A program made the position numbers and the translations under genes. This document shows positions 42,307-49,713 of a DNA stretch of 53,270 nucleotides, in pieces. Positions within the stretch are counted from its first letter, which is position 1. Each line of letters starts with the position of its first letter. The DNA is from Kitasatospora phosalacinea. GTDB lineage: Bacteria; Actinomycetota; Actinomycetes; Streptomycetales; Streptomycetaceae. Below the pieces are notes generated by a model. The model was not told the DNA's origin. It searched no databases and saw nothing but the letters and a program-made list of their open reading frames with translations. The stretch covers positions 1-53,270 of the forward strand of contig NZ_JNYE01000057.1 of NCBI RefSeq assembly GCF_000717185.1, read 5' to 3'.

Positions 42307-42689
42307 TGGTCCGCCCTGCCCGCGCGCGCCATGCCCTCTCCCCTCGGCCGCCAACAGGCTGCTCAGCTGACGGCTGATCGGTCCACGACGGAGCAGTAAC
42401 TTTACGTCGCCGATCGGTTTCCGAGAGTACATGCTTCTATTCCGGCTCCACCGGATCCGCCTGACCGGCACAGCCTTCCCCTGCGGCCCCGCCGATCACC
42501 GCGCGGAGACGGGACGAGCGTCTCTGCCGTTCTGCCGCGAGGGTCACCCTGCGGCGTGTGATCGAGATCTCTGGGGCAGAACTCGCTTCTGCAGGAGGGG
42601 TCTTGCTACGTTCCGTGGTCCAACCGAACACAGGTGACCCCGGCGGTGCGCTAACACCCCGGGGTCCGGCAACAGGAGCGATCACTCCC
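42307..42689. other. Divergent intergenic region
   Basis: This 383-base gap lies between the second MurG-like gene (minus) and the Rep-type HTH gene (plus). The plus-strand frame of the HTH protein extends back to 42558, but that extra peptide lacks family similarity. I see no convincing gene, promoter box or terminator. It marks the join between the cluster and the plasmid-like backbone. Confidence 0.4.
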
Positions 42690-43682
42690 TTGCAGATTCA
42701 TCGTAGCGCGCACGCGCGTGCCTTCATCATGCTGCCCAACGCTCTCGTCCAGGACCGGCGGCTGTCCTTCACCGCCCGCGGCCTCCTCGCGGACCTCCTC
42801 TCCCGTCCGGAAGGCTGGTCGGAGGACGCTCAGCAGATCGCGGACTCCAGCATCCAGGGGCGCTCCGCGATCCGCGCGGCGCTGAAGGAGCTGCGGGAGG
42901 CCGGGTACTACCTGGTGGTGAAGGTGCGGATGCCGGACGGGACGATCCGCAGCGAGGCGCACGTGTTCGACGTCCCGCACCGGCCGGGTGCGGAGATCAT
43001 CCGGCAGGCTGTCCAGGAGGAGGCCGAGCGGCAGGCCCGACCGGCTGCCCCCCGTCCGGCGTCCGGTGTACCGGCGTCCGGCGCCCGTGAAGCCCTTCTT
43101 GTAAAAGACGGTGAGAAAGCACCCTCCCCCCTCCCCCCGGAGGCGGCCGACGGCGACGCGAGCGCCGAGCAGCAGCCGACGGCGCGGAGCGCGGGCGGGC
43201 AGGCGGAGCCGGAGGACAGCCCGCCAGTGGAGCCGCTGGACGAGCGGATCCGGGCGGCGGCGCTGGCGCTGCACCGGGCCCTGCGGCCGGAGCCCCGGCT
43301 GCGCCTGGGGGAGGCGGAGGCACTGGCACTGGCCCCGCTGGCGGCGCGCTGGCTGGCGCGGGGCTTCGGCGCGGCGGAGCTGGCGCAGGCGCTGCTGCCG
43401 GGGCTGCCGGAGCGGATCCACTCGCCCCGGGCGGTGGTCCGGACCCGGCTGCTGGACAAGCTGCCGCCCGCCTGCACCCCCGAGCGGCCGCAGGCACCGC
43501 AGACGCACGAGTGCGCCAACTGCGGCGATCCAGTGCCGCGTTCGGGCCTGTGCGGGCCGTGCCAGGGCCGTCCGAAGCCCGTGCTCAAGGTCGGCGGCGG
43601 GCAGGCGAGCACCCCGGCGGGTGCCGCGCGGGCGCGGGCGGGGCTGCGTCCGACGGCGGGCCGGGTGGTCTCGGCGGGCTGA
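42690..43682 (+). CDS. Plasmid-type helix-turn-helix protein (replication/transfer associated)
   Basis: The protein begins LQIHRSAHARAFIMLPNALVQDRRLSFTARGLLADLLSRPEGW and continues with a winged HTH (IRAALKELREAGYYLVVKVRMPDGT). This form is common on Streptomyces plasmids and integrative elements, near rep and mobilisation genes. The middle is Pro/Glu-rich. The C-terminus has a small zinc-ribbon-like C-x2-C-x9-C-x2-C (CANCGDPVPRSGLCGPC). I place the start at the TTG at 42690, where family similarity begins. An upstream start at 42558 is possible. Confidence 0.7.
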   Translation: MQIHRSAHARAFIMLPNALVQDRRLSFTARGLLADLLSRPEGWSEDAQQIADSSIQGRSAIRAALKELREAGYYLVVKVRMPDGTIRSEAHVFDVPHRPGAEIIRQAVQEEAERQARPAAPRPASGVPASGAREALLVKDGEKAPSPLPPEAADGDASAEQQPTARSAGGQAEPEDSPPVEPLDERIRAAALALHRALRPEPRLRLGEAEALALAPLAARWLARGFGAAELAQALLPGLPERIHSPRAVVRTRLLDKLPPACTPERPQAPQTHECANCGDPVPRSGLCGPCQGRPKPVLKVGGGQASTPAGAARARAGLRPTAGRVVSAG

Positions 43683-43691
43683 GCGACGGCT

Positions 43692-43739
43692 TCCCGCCCT
43701 GCCGCCGCGCGACGCTCTCGCGTCGGCGGCAGGACGGGA
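43692..43739. terminator. Long bidirectional terminator hairpin
   Basis: Arms of 16 bases (43692-43707 and 43724-43739) pair with one mismatch. The loop itself forms CGCGA/TCGCG (43708-43712 and 43718-43722), giving a near-continuous 21-bp stem. It lies between the convergent HTH gene and the small membrane protein gene. Confidence 0.8.
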
Positions 43740-43753
43740 GGCGGCGGGCGCGG

Positions 43754-43873
43754 TCAGCCTCCGCCGACCTTGTCGAGCCAGTCGGTGGCAACGACCGCGA
43801 AGCGCGCCCAGAGCAGGATCCCTGCGAGGATGCCCGTGTAGACCAGGGCCCTGATCAGGCGTTCTGGCACCAC
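43754..43873 (-). CDS. Small single-pass membrane protein (39 aa)
   Basis: The GTG at 43873 is preceded by GGAGGAAGGGAG and opens a 39-residue frame. It has a basic N-terminus (PERLIRALVYTG), one hydrophobic segment (ILAGILLWARFAVVAT) and a short polar tail. The frame ends just before the long terminator. Small membrane proteins of this kind are common in actinomycete plasmid backbones. The function is unknown. Confidence 0.6.
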   Translation of the reverse strand: MVPERLIRALVYTGILAGILLWARFAVVATDWLDKVGGG

Positions 43874-43931
43874 GACTCCCTTCCTCCGCGGGCTGGTTGC
43901 TGCGCGGCTAAGCCGCTCGCGCAGTGGCGGT

Positions 43932-44774
43932 TCACCCTGTCGGCGTTACGGGCGACAGGGTGAGCTGGGAGATCTCCTCCGCCGCCCGGCGGGTGTGGTA
44001 GATCATCGGGCGCAGGTCTTCGGGCATCTCGCCGCTGGGGCGGAGCAGGAGGACGGATCCCATGATCCCGCCGTCCCAGAAGGCGGGGGCGGCGACGCTG
44101 TCCCAGCCGGTCATGCACTCCTGGCGGCCGATGGCGAAGCCCATCCGGCGGACCTCGCCCAGCGAGGTGGCGAGGGCGTCGTTGTCGCGGATCACGCCGG
44201 GTCCGGCGGTCGGGGGCACCTCCTCGGCCAGGACCCGGTCCCGGATCTTCTGGGGGAGGTAGGCGAGGATGGCGCGCCCGGAGGCGCCGGTGCGCAGAGA
44301 GCGGGAGACGGAGACGATGTCCTCCGCCGTCATGCCGACCTCGGCGGGATCCCTGTCGCCGATGGCGTAGTCGGTGCACAGGCGGCCGACGCCGAAGGGG
44401 CTGAGGACGTAGAGGAGGGCGAGTCCGCCGGTGGCCTGGTGGAGGGCGACCAGGGTGCTGTGGGTGGAGGCGGCGCCGGGGGCCTCGGCCATGGCGTGGA
44501 GTCCGGCGCGGGCCGTGCCGGTGCCCAGGCGGTAGCGACCCCGGCCTACCTGCTCGAAGACGCCCCGGCCGACGCCGGTCTGCAGGATGCGGTGGACGGT
44601 GGCGTCGTCCAGGCCGGCCTCTTCGGCGATGGCGCGCAGGGAGTGCACGCTGCCGGGGGTGGCGATACGGGTGAAAGCCTGTTGGACGCTGAACGCCTTG
44701 TCGGCGAGCGAGGCAGGCTTGGCGGCCGGCCGGTCCTGGCGGTCGGACGCGGTGGCGGTGATGGCGCTGTTCAT
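43932..44774 (-). CDS. IclR-family transcriptional regulator
   Basis: This 280-residue protein has an N-terminal winged HTH (HSLRAIAEEAGLDDATVHRILQTGVGRGVFEQVGRGRYRLG) and a C-terminal effector domain (VSVSRSLRTGASGRAILAYLP, FAIGRQECMTGWDSVAAPAF), typical of IclR regulators. It lies downstream of the oxidoreductase on the same strand, with 107 bases between them, and probably controls it. Confidence 0.88.
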   Translation of the reverse strand: MNSAITATASDRQDRPAAKPASLADKAFSVQQAFTRIATPGSVHSLRAIAEEAGLDDATVHRILQTGVGRGVFEQVGRGRYRLGTGTARAGLHAMAEAPGAASTHSTLVALHQATGGLALLYVLSPFGVGRLCTDYAIGDRDPAEVGMTAEDIVSVSRSLRTGASGRAILAYLPQKIRDRVLAEEVPPTAGPGVIRDNDALATSLGEVRRMGFAIGRQECMTGWDSVAAPAFWDGGIMGSVLLLRPSGEMPEDLRPMIYHTRRAAEEISQLTLSPVTPTG

Positions 44775-44881
44775 CGAGAACCCCCCAGAGGGATCGTCGC
44801 GCGGCGCTCGGCGGCGCGACTTGGTGGGCCGCGTGCCCGCCTGGTGCGGGCAGCAGAGAAGAGGGAGAAGCCGGGGGTGGT

Positions 44882-45829
44882 TCAGAGGCTCAGGTCGAGG
44901 ACGACCTTGCCGGTGGTGAGCCGGGCTGCGAGGTCGGCGTGGGCCTGGCGGGCCTGGCCGAGCTTGTAGGCCGGACCGTGGAGCGGCTTGAGCCAGCCGT
45001 CGGCGACGGCCGTGAACAGCGCGGCCATCGACTCGTTCAGCAGCGTGCGCGAGGGGTAGAGCGAGGGCAGCCAGAACCCGGTGACGGACTTGGACTGGCC
45101 GACGAGCTGCGCGATGGGCACCAGGCCCTGGGTCCCGGTCACGGAGCCGAAGACGGAGAGGCGGCCGCGGGGCGAGAGGGCGTCGAGCGTGGCGTGGAAG
45201 ATGTCTCCGCCGGTCATCTCCATGGCGGCGGTGACGTGGCCGCCCGCGGCGTCGAGGATGCGCTCGGTCAGGCCCTCGACGGTGGAGGAGTCGACGACGG
45301 CGTCGGCGCCGAGGTCGGCGGCGAGCTGCCGCTTGGCTTCGGTGCCGGCCATCGCGACGACCTTCGCGCCGGTGCGCTTGGCGAGCTGGACGGCCAGGGA
45401 GCCGACTCCGCCGGCGGCCGCGGGGACCAACAGGGTGTCCTCGGCGGTCAGGCGCAGGTCGGTGTGGAGCAGGTGCCAGGCCGTGTTGCCCTGGAGCGTG
45501 AGGGCAATGGCGTCGCGGTCGGCGACGGCGTCCGGGACCTCGAAGGCCAACTTGCGGTGGACGGCAACCTGCTCGGCGTAGCCGCCGCCCTTGCCGAGGG
45601 CGACGAAGCGGCGGCCGTCCTCGCTCTCCCCGAGGACCTCGTTGCCCGGGATGAACGGGCAGGGCATCGGCGCCGGGTACGTGCCCTCCCGCAGGTGGGT
45701 GTCGGCGTAGTTGACGCCGGCCAGGCGGGTGCGGAGCACGCGGTGGCCGGGGGGCGTCGCCGGCCCGGGCATCTCGCTCAGCTCCAGCACCTCAGGGCCG
45801 CCGAACTCGCGTACAACTACAGCTCGCAT
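44882..45829 (-). CDS. Quinone oxidoreductase-like zinc-independent MDR protein
   Basis: This 315-residue MDR-superfamily protein has MRAVVVREFGGPEVLEL at the N-terminus, GVNYADTHLREG, PFIPGNEVLGE, and a Rossmann loop LVPAAAGGVGSLAVQLAK. The catalytic zinc Cys of alcohol dehydrogenases is absent. It is most like NADPH:quinone reductases. Its ATG follows AGGATTG, and the palindrome at 45855-45872 lies just upstream. Confidence 0.9.
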   Translation of the reverse strand: MRAVVVREFGGPEVLELSEMPGPATPPGHRVLRTRLAGVNYADTHLREGTYPAPMPCPFIPGNEVLGESEDGRRFVALGKGGGYAEQVAVHRKLAFEVPDAVADRDAIALTLQGNTAWHLLHTDLRLTAEDTLLVPAAAGGVGSLAVQLAKRTGAKVVAMAGTEAKRQLAADLGADAVVDSSTVEGLTERILDAAGGHVTAAMEMTGGDIFHATLDALSPRGRLSVFGSVTGTQGLVPIAQLVGQSKSVTGFWLPSLYPSRTLLNESMAALFTAVADGWLKPLHGPAYKLGQARQAHADLAARLTTGKVVLDLSL

Positions 45830-45854
45830 CGTTCAATCCTAAATATTGCACGGT

Positions 45855-45872
45855 GGATTCTTCGATGAATCC
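45855..45872. promoter_or_regulatory. Palindrome upstream of the oxidoreductase gene
   Basis: GGATTC (45855-45860) and GAATCC (45867-45872) are inverted around a 6-base centre, about 25 bases upstream of the oxidoreductase ATG. A/T-rich TATTTA at 45845-45840 (minus strand) could be the -10 box. This is a plausible operator, perhaps for the IclR protein encoded downstream. The A/T-rich stretch from 45830 to 46164 otherwise holds no gene I can support. Confidence 0.4.
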
Positions 45873-46164
45873 CTTGGCCGGGAGATTCACCCGAGGGCAG
45901 CGAATATACCCCCGAGAATCACCGACCCCCCTGCCTTTGACAAGGATCTCATCACCCGGACATTCAAGATCAATTAGCGGAAGACATGCAACCCGTAACC
46001 CTGAGTAGCCGATATACTCCGTCACTCACCGCGAAGATTGCAGGTCGAGTGGCATCCTGGAGTCAACTTGTCCGGTTTACGCAGAGTTGGCCAGGCGAAC
46101 CCCATGATCATTTCTCAGTCTCTGAAAAAACCCCATGTCTACTCGCGTAGATAAGTTGAATTCG

Positions 46165-46198
46165 TTGACCGGTATCCATGTGAATACCTAACGTATTC
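46165..46198 (+). promoter_or_regulatory. Promoter with palindromic operator over the -10 box
   Basis: TTGACC (46165-46170) and TAACGT (46189-46194) are 18 bases apart and form a good promoter. The -10 box lies inside the palindrome GAATAC-CTAAC-GTATTC (46182-46198), so a repressor bound there would block it. A second inverted repeat (TCTAC/GTAGA) lies about 20 bases upstream of the -35. The promoter would drive the small peptides and the WhiB-DUF2637 genes. Confidence 0.65.
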
Positions 46199-46242
46199 CC
46201 CAGAGCCAACGGCACACGAACCATCTGAGGAGAGGTCAGGCG

Positions 46243-46332
46243 ATGGCACACAAGCCGCACACCGCCTGCCCCTGCCACGGGCTCTTCGGTCGGCGCGGAA
46301 CGCGTGACGCCTTCGGGTGTCACGACGCGTAG
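46243..46332 (+). CDS. Small Cys/His-containing peptide (29 aa)
   Basis: The ATG at 46243 follows GGAGAGG and opens a 29-codon frame, MAHKPHTACPCHGLFGRRG and on, with three Cys and four His. It is the first frame after the promoter at 46165. Metal binding is conceivable. It could also be a leader peptide. No family is recognised. Confidence 0.35.
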   Translation: MAHKPHTACPCHGLFGRRGTRDAFGCHDA

Positions 46333-46443
46333 CGGCGACCGCCTCACGAGTCGGCCACGTAGAGCGACGGTGTCGCCCGGCCAGCCGATCACCAGCCCCG
46401 GCGACGGCCACGAGCCGTAGCGATCCGGGCGGCGAAGAAGGCC

Positions 46444-46578
46444 GTGAAACGACGAAACGCCCGCGAGCGGGAACTCGCAGGCGTCGGTCGTGCACGCCCA
46501 GTTGTGACGTACAACACACCCAGAGCAGCAGCCCCGCCCTTGGACGAGTCGGGCTGCGCCCTTACAGAAGGTGATTGA
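46444..46578 (+). CDS. Small basic peptide (44 aa)
   Basis: The GTG at 46444, with GAAGAAGG upstream, opens VKRRNARERELAGVGRARP and on, ending 3 bases before the ATG of the next small gene. The basic N-terminus and position in a chain of small frames before whiB are the only support. Confidence 0.35.
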   Translation: MKRRNARERELAGVGRARPVVTYNTPRAAAPPLDESGCALTEGD

Positions 46579-46581
46579 ACC

Positions 46582-46764
46582 ATGGTGACGCTTTCGCGTA
46601 CAGAGCAGTCGGCGGGAACCACCGCCCAGAGCGGTGCAACGGCATCGCTCCCGGCCCACGCCGCCGAGGCGAAGCCGGTCGAGGCGGCCCCGGGGCTCCC
46701 GCACCCGGCCGCAACAGTGCAGGCCGCCCTGCCCGACGGCCGTGGCCGGCACCGCCGCGGCTAG
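46582..46764 (+). CDS. Small Ala/Pro-rich protein (60 aa)
   Basis: The ATG at 46582 follows GAAGGTG and encodes 60 residues rich in Ala, Thr and Pro (MVTLSRTEQSAGTTAQSG). It lies 3 bases after the preceding small frame. Nothing is recognised. The 192 bases from here to the WhiB start hold no clear gene. Confidence 0.4.
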   Translation: MVTLSRTEQSAGTTAQSGATASLPAHAAEAKPVEAAPGLPHPAATVQAALPDGRGRHRRG

Positions 46765-46956
46765 GCCCGCTCGTACGCCGCCTGTCGGCAGCTGCACACG
46801 ACGCCAGCACCACCTGACGGAAGTAGCGGCCCCCGCCGCACGCCCGCTGACCCCTCATCACCGAACTTGCGCCCCCGTGCGGGCCGGCCTCGCCGTGCCC
46901 CCGAGCGCCCCTGCCCCGCGCCCGCTGCCCACCCGCGGCGCGATGGAGACACCCCC

Positions 46957-47601
46957 ATGAACGCCACCGTCCACGTGCTGTACGCCACCGTCCACGAGCC
47001 GGAGCCCGACACCCTCGACGAGCCGGAGATCGACGTCGTCCGCGAACTGGAGACCGCGTTCGTCAGCGGCCTCGCCCGCGGCAGCCAGTACTGGCGGCTG
47101 AAGGCCCTGTGCGCCCGTGACGCCCAGGCCGACGACTGGTTCGCACCGCCGCGACTGGCCGGCCACCGCCGCGCACTGGCCGTCTGCGGGAGCTGCCCCG
47201 TGCGCAGCGAGTGCCTGGACGACGCGGTCGCGTGCCGCACCACGGAGGGCATCCGCGGCGGGCTGACCGGTGAGGAGATCGCCCTTCTCCTCACCCACCG
47301 CAAGGACGATCGGCGGTTCGACCAGATCAAGTTGGTCCTGCAGGGCGAGCTGGTGCCGCTGACCAGCCCCGAGAAGCGGGCCACGGTCCGGATCACGCAG
47401 CTGGTCGGCATCGGCTGGGAGGTCTGGGCCCCGGCGATGGGCATCGGCTACAAGGCCGCGGCCAAGCGCCGCCGGGAAGCCGACAAGCAGCTGACGACCA
47501 TCCCCAAGCGCGACCTCGTCGAGGAGATCGCCCTCGCCGACGAACTGCGCGCCGAACTGCACCAGGAGTTCACCACCGTCACCCTGGCAGCGGCCGCGTG
47601 A
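46957..47601 (+). CDS. WhiB-family iron-sulfur regulator with C-terminal extension
   Basis: This 214-residue protein has the four cluster-binding Cys at 52, 77, 80 and 86 (the last three as CGSCPVRSEC) and the WhiB turn GIRGGLTGEE near 105. WhiB-like proteins bind a [4Fe-4S] cluster and act with the main sigma factor. This one has about 100 extra residues at the C-terminus (VRITQLVGIGWEVWAPAMGIGYKAAAKRRREAD) that may form another DNA-binding unit. Such WhiB proteins are usual on Streptomyces plasmids. It starts at an ATG after GGAG and overlaps the DUF2637 gene (GTGA). Confidence 0.9.
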   Translation: MNATVHVLYATVHEPEPDTLDEPEIDVVRELETAFVSGLARGSQYWRLKALCARDAQADDWFAPPRLAGHRRALAVCGSCPVRSECLDDAVACRTTEGIRGGLTGEEIALLLTHRKDDRRFDQIKLVLQGELVPLTSPEKRATVRITQLVGIGWEVWAPAMGIGYKAAAKRRREADKQLTTIPKRDLVEEIALADELRAELHQEFTTVTLAAAA

Positions 47602-48815
47602 GGATACACCGCCCCGCGGTCTCTCCCTGGGACATCGCCGCGATCGGGCTGCTCGGCACGGCCGGGTTCACGCTCAGCTACGACGCTCTCCAGCAGATGG
47701 CACAGGCCATCCACATCCGCGGCCAACTCACCTACGCGTTCCCCGTCGTGGTCGACGGTTTCATCGGCTACGGCGTCCGCGCCCTGGTCCTCCTGCAGAA
47801 AGCACCCCTGCGAGCACGTGCCTACGTCTGGTCGCTCTTCGCCGGCGCGACCGGCACCAGCGTCTGGGCCAACGCGCTCCATGCCGTCCGCCTCAACGAA
47901 CTCGACCAAGCAGGACGCGCCGCCGACGCCCTGAGGCTGAACGACGTGCCGGTGGCCTTCCTGAGCACGATCGCGCCACTGGCCCTCGCCGGCGCGGTCC
48001 ACCTCGGCATCCTCGTCAACCGCCACAACAACACCGCCGCCCCAGCGGACGAGCCCGAGCCCGCTGTCCCCTTCATGGCCGCCGCCCCGGTCTCCCTCGA
48101 CCGTGTCCCGACCACCGGCCCCCAGCCCACACCTCCGACCATCACCCCCGACCTGGGACGAGCCGCCGCGCAGACCGCAACGGCAGCACTGAGTGCCGCT
48201 CCATCCCTCCTGGCCGAGGCCCGGTCCGCCGAGCAGAAACTCCAGCTGTACCGCCAGTCCGTCCGCAGGCGTGCCCGAGAGGCCGCACGGCGCAGCCGAC
48301 GCACGCAACCGACTCCCCCATCCGACAGGCCCGACGGACAGACAGCGCTGGACGGTCTGCGGACCGAACCTGCGGACCGTACGGACTGGACGGGCGCCCC
48401 GGACCGGACCGAACGGACGGACCAGACGGACCGGACCGAACCCGCGGACCGGACCGGACCCGCGGACCGGACGGACCGGACCGAACGGACGGACCAGACG
48501 GACCGGACCGAACCCGCGGACCGGACCGAACCCGCGGACCGGACCGAACCCGCGGACCAGACGGACCGGACCGACCAGACGGACCACGGATCCTGTGCTG
48601 CTGGCCATCGGGCGCGAAGCGACCAGGGCTGCCGGGCGAACTTCCCGGACCATCGTACGCACAGCTCTCAGGAAGGCAGGCCACCGAGCGTCGAACGAGT
48701 CGCTCGGTGCGGTCCTGGAAGTCCTGCGTGCCGACAAGCCACCCCCAGCACGCCGCCGCTAACACCGCCTCACCCCCTCCTCCTCCACCTGACCTACTGC
48801 CAGGAGCACCCATGA
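47598..48815 (+). CDS. DUF2637 (SpdB-like) membrane protein with repeat-linked frameshift
   Basis: The first 150 residues contain four membrane segments (WDIAAIGLLGTAGFTLSYDAL, FPVVVDGFIGYGVRALVLL, VWSLFAGATGTSVWANAL, IAPLALAGAVHLGILV) of the DUF2637 family, found on actinomycete plasmids. After an Arg-rich segment comes a tandem-repeat tract (48360-48590). Downstream of it, this frame reads as nonsense to 48815. The +1 frame reads PVLLAIGREATRAAGRTSRTIVRTALRKAG and on, ending at 48762, which looks like the family's C-terminal helical domain. So either a frameshift has occurred in or near the repeats, or a shift is needed for the full protein. Confidence 0.75.
   Translation: MRIHRPAVSPWDIAAIGLLGTAGFTLSYDALQQMAQAIHIRGQLTYAFPVVVDGFIGYGVRALVLLQKAPLRARAYVWSLFAGATGTSVWANALHAVRLNELDQAGRAADALRLNDVPVAFLSTIAPLALAGAVHLGILVNRHNNTAAPADEPEPAVPFMAAAPVSLDRVPTTGPQPTPPTITPDLGRAAAQTATAALSAAPSLLAEARSAEQKLQLYRQSVRRRAREAARRSRRTQPTPPSDRPDGQTALDGLRTEPADRTDWTGAPDRTERTDQTDRTEPADRTGPADRTDRTERTDQTDRTEPADRTEPADRTEPADQTDRTDQTDHGSCAAGHRARSDQGCRANFPDHRTHSSQEGRPPSVERVARCGPGSPACRQATPSTPPLTPPHPLLLHLTYCQEHP
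48360..48590 (+). repeat. Tandem repeats in the DUF2637 gene
   Basis: The tract is built from CGGACC-type units. A block containing GAACGGACGG recurs with a 72-bp period (48411 and 48483), and an 18-bp unit, GGACCGAACCCGCGGACC, repeats three times near 48505-48558. Both periods are multiples of three, so copy-number change alone keeps the frame. Slippage inside a unit would not. Confidence 0.8.
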
Positions 48816-49048
48816 GCACCGCCGTCCTCGCTGACCAGGACATCGTCAGCGACTTCATGACCGTTCTCGTCGCCCACCGCCACCTGCAGGCGGCCGCTCA
48901 GCTCGGGGGCGGCCGGTGGAGGGTCCGCCGCACCGGCACCGGCCAGGGCGAGGTCCTCACCGCGGACCAGGTGGAGGAGCTGGTCATGGACCACGTGATC
49001 AGTGCGTTCGCCGCCCGTGGGCTGGCCGATGCGGACGCCGACTTCTAG
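48812..49048 (+). CDS. Small hypothetical protein (78 aa)
   Basis: The ATG at 48812 follows CAGGAG by 6 bases. The product has an N-terminal helix (DIVSDFMTVLVAHRHLQAAAQ), a short beta region (GRWRVRRTGTGQGEVLTADQ) and an acidic tail. It lies between the DUF2637 gene and the mobilisation genes. No family is recognised, but the coding pattern is good. Confidence 0.65.
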   Translation: MSTAVLADQDIVSDFMTVLVAHRHLQAAAQLGGGRWRVRRTGTGQGEVLTADQVEELVMDHVISAFAARGLADADADF

Positions 49049-49127
49049 CTGGCCGCAACCAGCTCGAACTGCCGTCAACCCGCTTCCATCGCAATCGAGT
49101 TGTCACCTACGGCGGAGCGAGCTATCT

Positions 49128-49157
49128 GCTTGGACCGCCCTATCGGACGGTCCAAGC
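49128..49157. other. Candidate oriT hairpin
   Basis: GCTTGGACCG (49128-49137) and its exact complement (49148-49157) flank a 10-base loop (CCCTATCGGA). It sits in the 230-base non-coding gap directly upstream of mobC and the relaxase gene, where origins of transfer of such mobilisable plasmids lie. No nic-site consensus is recognised. Confidence 0.5.
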
Positions 49158-49279
49158 GCTCGCCCCGGCCAGGGGCCGGGAACGGTCCGGATCCGGGCCG
49201 AGCGAGGGCGCTCGTCCCGGACCCGGACCTCGGGAGCCAGGGGGCTCCGCAGGACAGGAACGACAGGAAGAACAAGCCG

Positions 49280-49708
49280 ATGAACGCCGCCGTCGACGCC
49301 GACGACGAGAGCGTCGTGCGCCGTCCGCGCCGACGTCACCACGAACCCACCCAGCGCCAGCGCCGTCTCACCGCCCGATTCAGTGCCGACGAAGAAGCCG
49401 AGATCAAGCGCGCCGCCAGCGCCCGCGCGCTGACGACCGCCCGCTTCATCGCCACCAGTGCTCTCAACGCCGCCCGCAACCTCACCGCCAACGAAGACCC
49501 CGAAGACCGCCGCGACCGCGCCCTCGACGAGCTCGCCGCCGCCCGGCACCAGGCCGCCCGCTGCGGTAACAACCTGAACCAGATCGCCCGGGAGCTGAAC
49601 TCCGGCGGGCTGCCGAGCCCGGCCGACCTGGTCGCTGCCCTGGCCGCCGTCCGCACCGCGGTCACGGCCATCGACACCGCCTCGGCGAAGATCGTGAAGG
49701 AGAAGTAG
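49280..49708 (+). CDS. mobC: MobC-like relaxosome accessory protein
   Basis: This 142-residue protein has an N-terminal ribbon-helix-helix-like part (RRLTARFSADEEAEIKRAASARALTTARFIATSAL) and the MobC block HQAARCGNNLNQIARELNSGGL. MobC helps the relaxase melt and nick oriT. It ends 5 bases before the relaxase start, and the GTG of the next gene uses the AAGGAG inside its last codons. The ATG at 49280 follows AGGAAG. Confidence 0.88.
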   Translation: MNAAVDADDESVVRRPRRRHHEPTQRQRRLTARFSADEEAEIKRAASARALTTARFIATSALNAARNLTANEDPEDRRDRALDELAAARHQAARCGNNLNQIARELNSGGLPSPADLVAALAAVRTAVTAIDTASAKIVKEK

Positions 49709-49713
49709 ACGCC

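Noticed and set aside
45792..46025. 77-codon minus-strand frame upstream of the oxidoreductase
   Set aside because: It overlaps the oxidoreductase start and its promoter-like A/T-rich region, and the product has no clear features.
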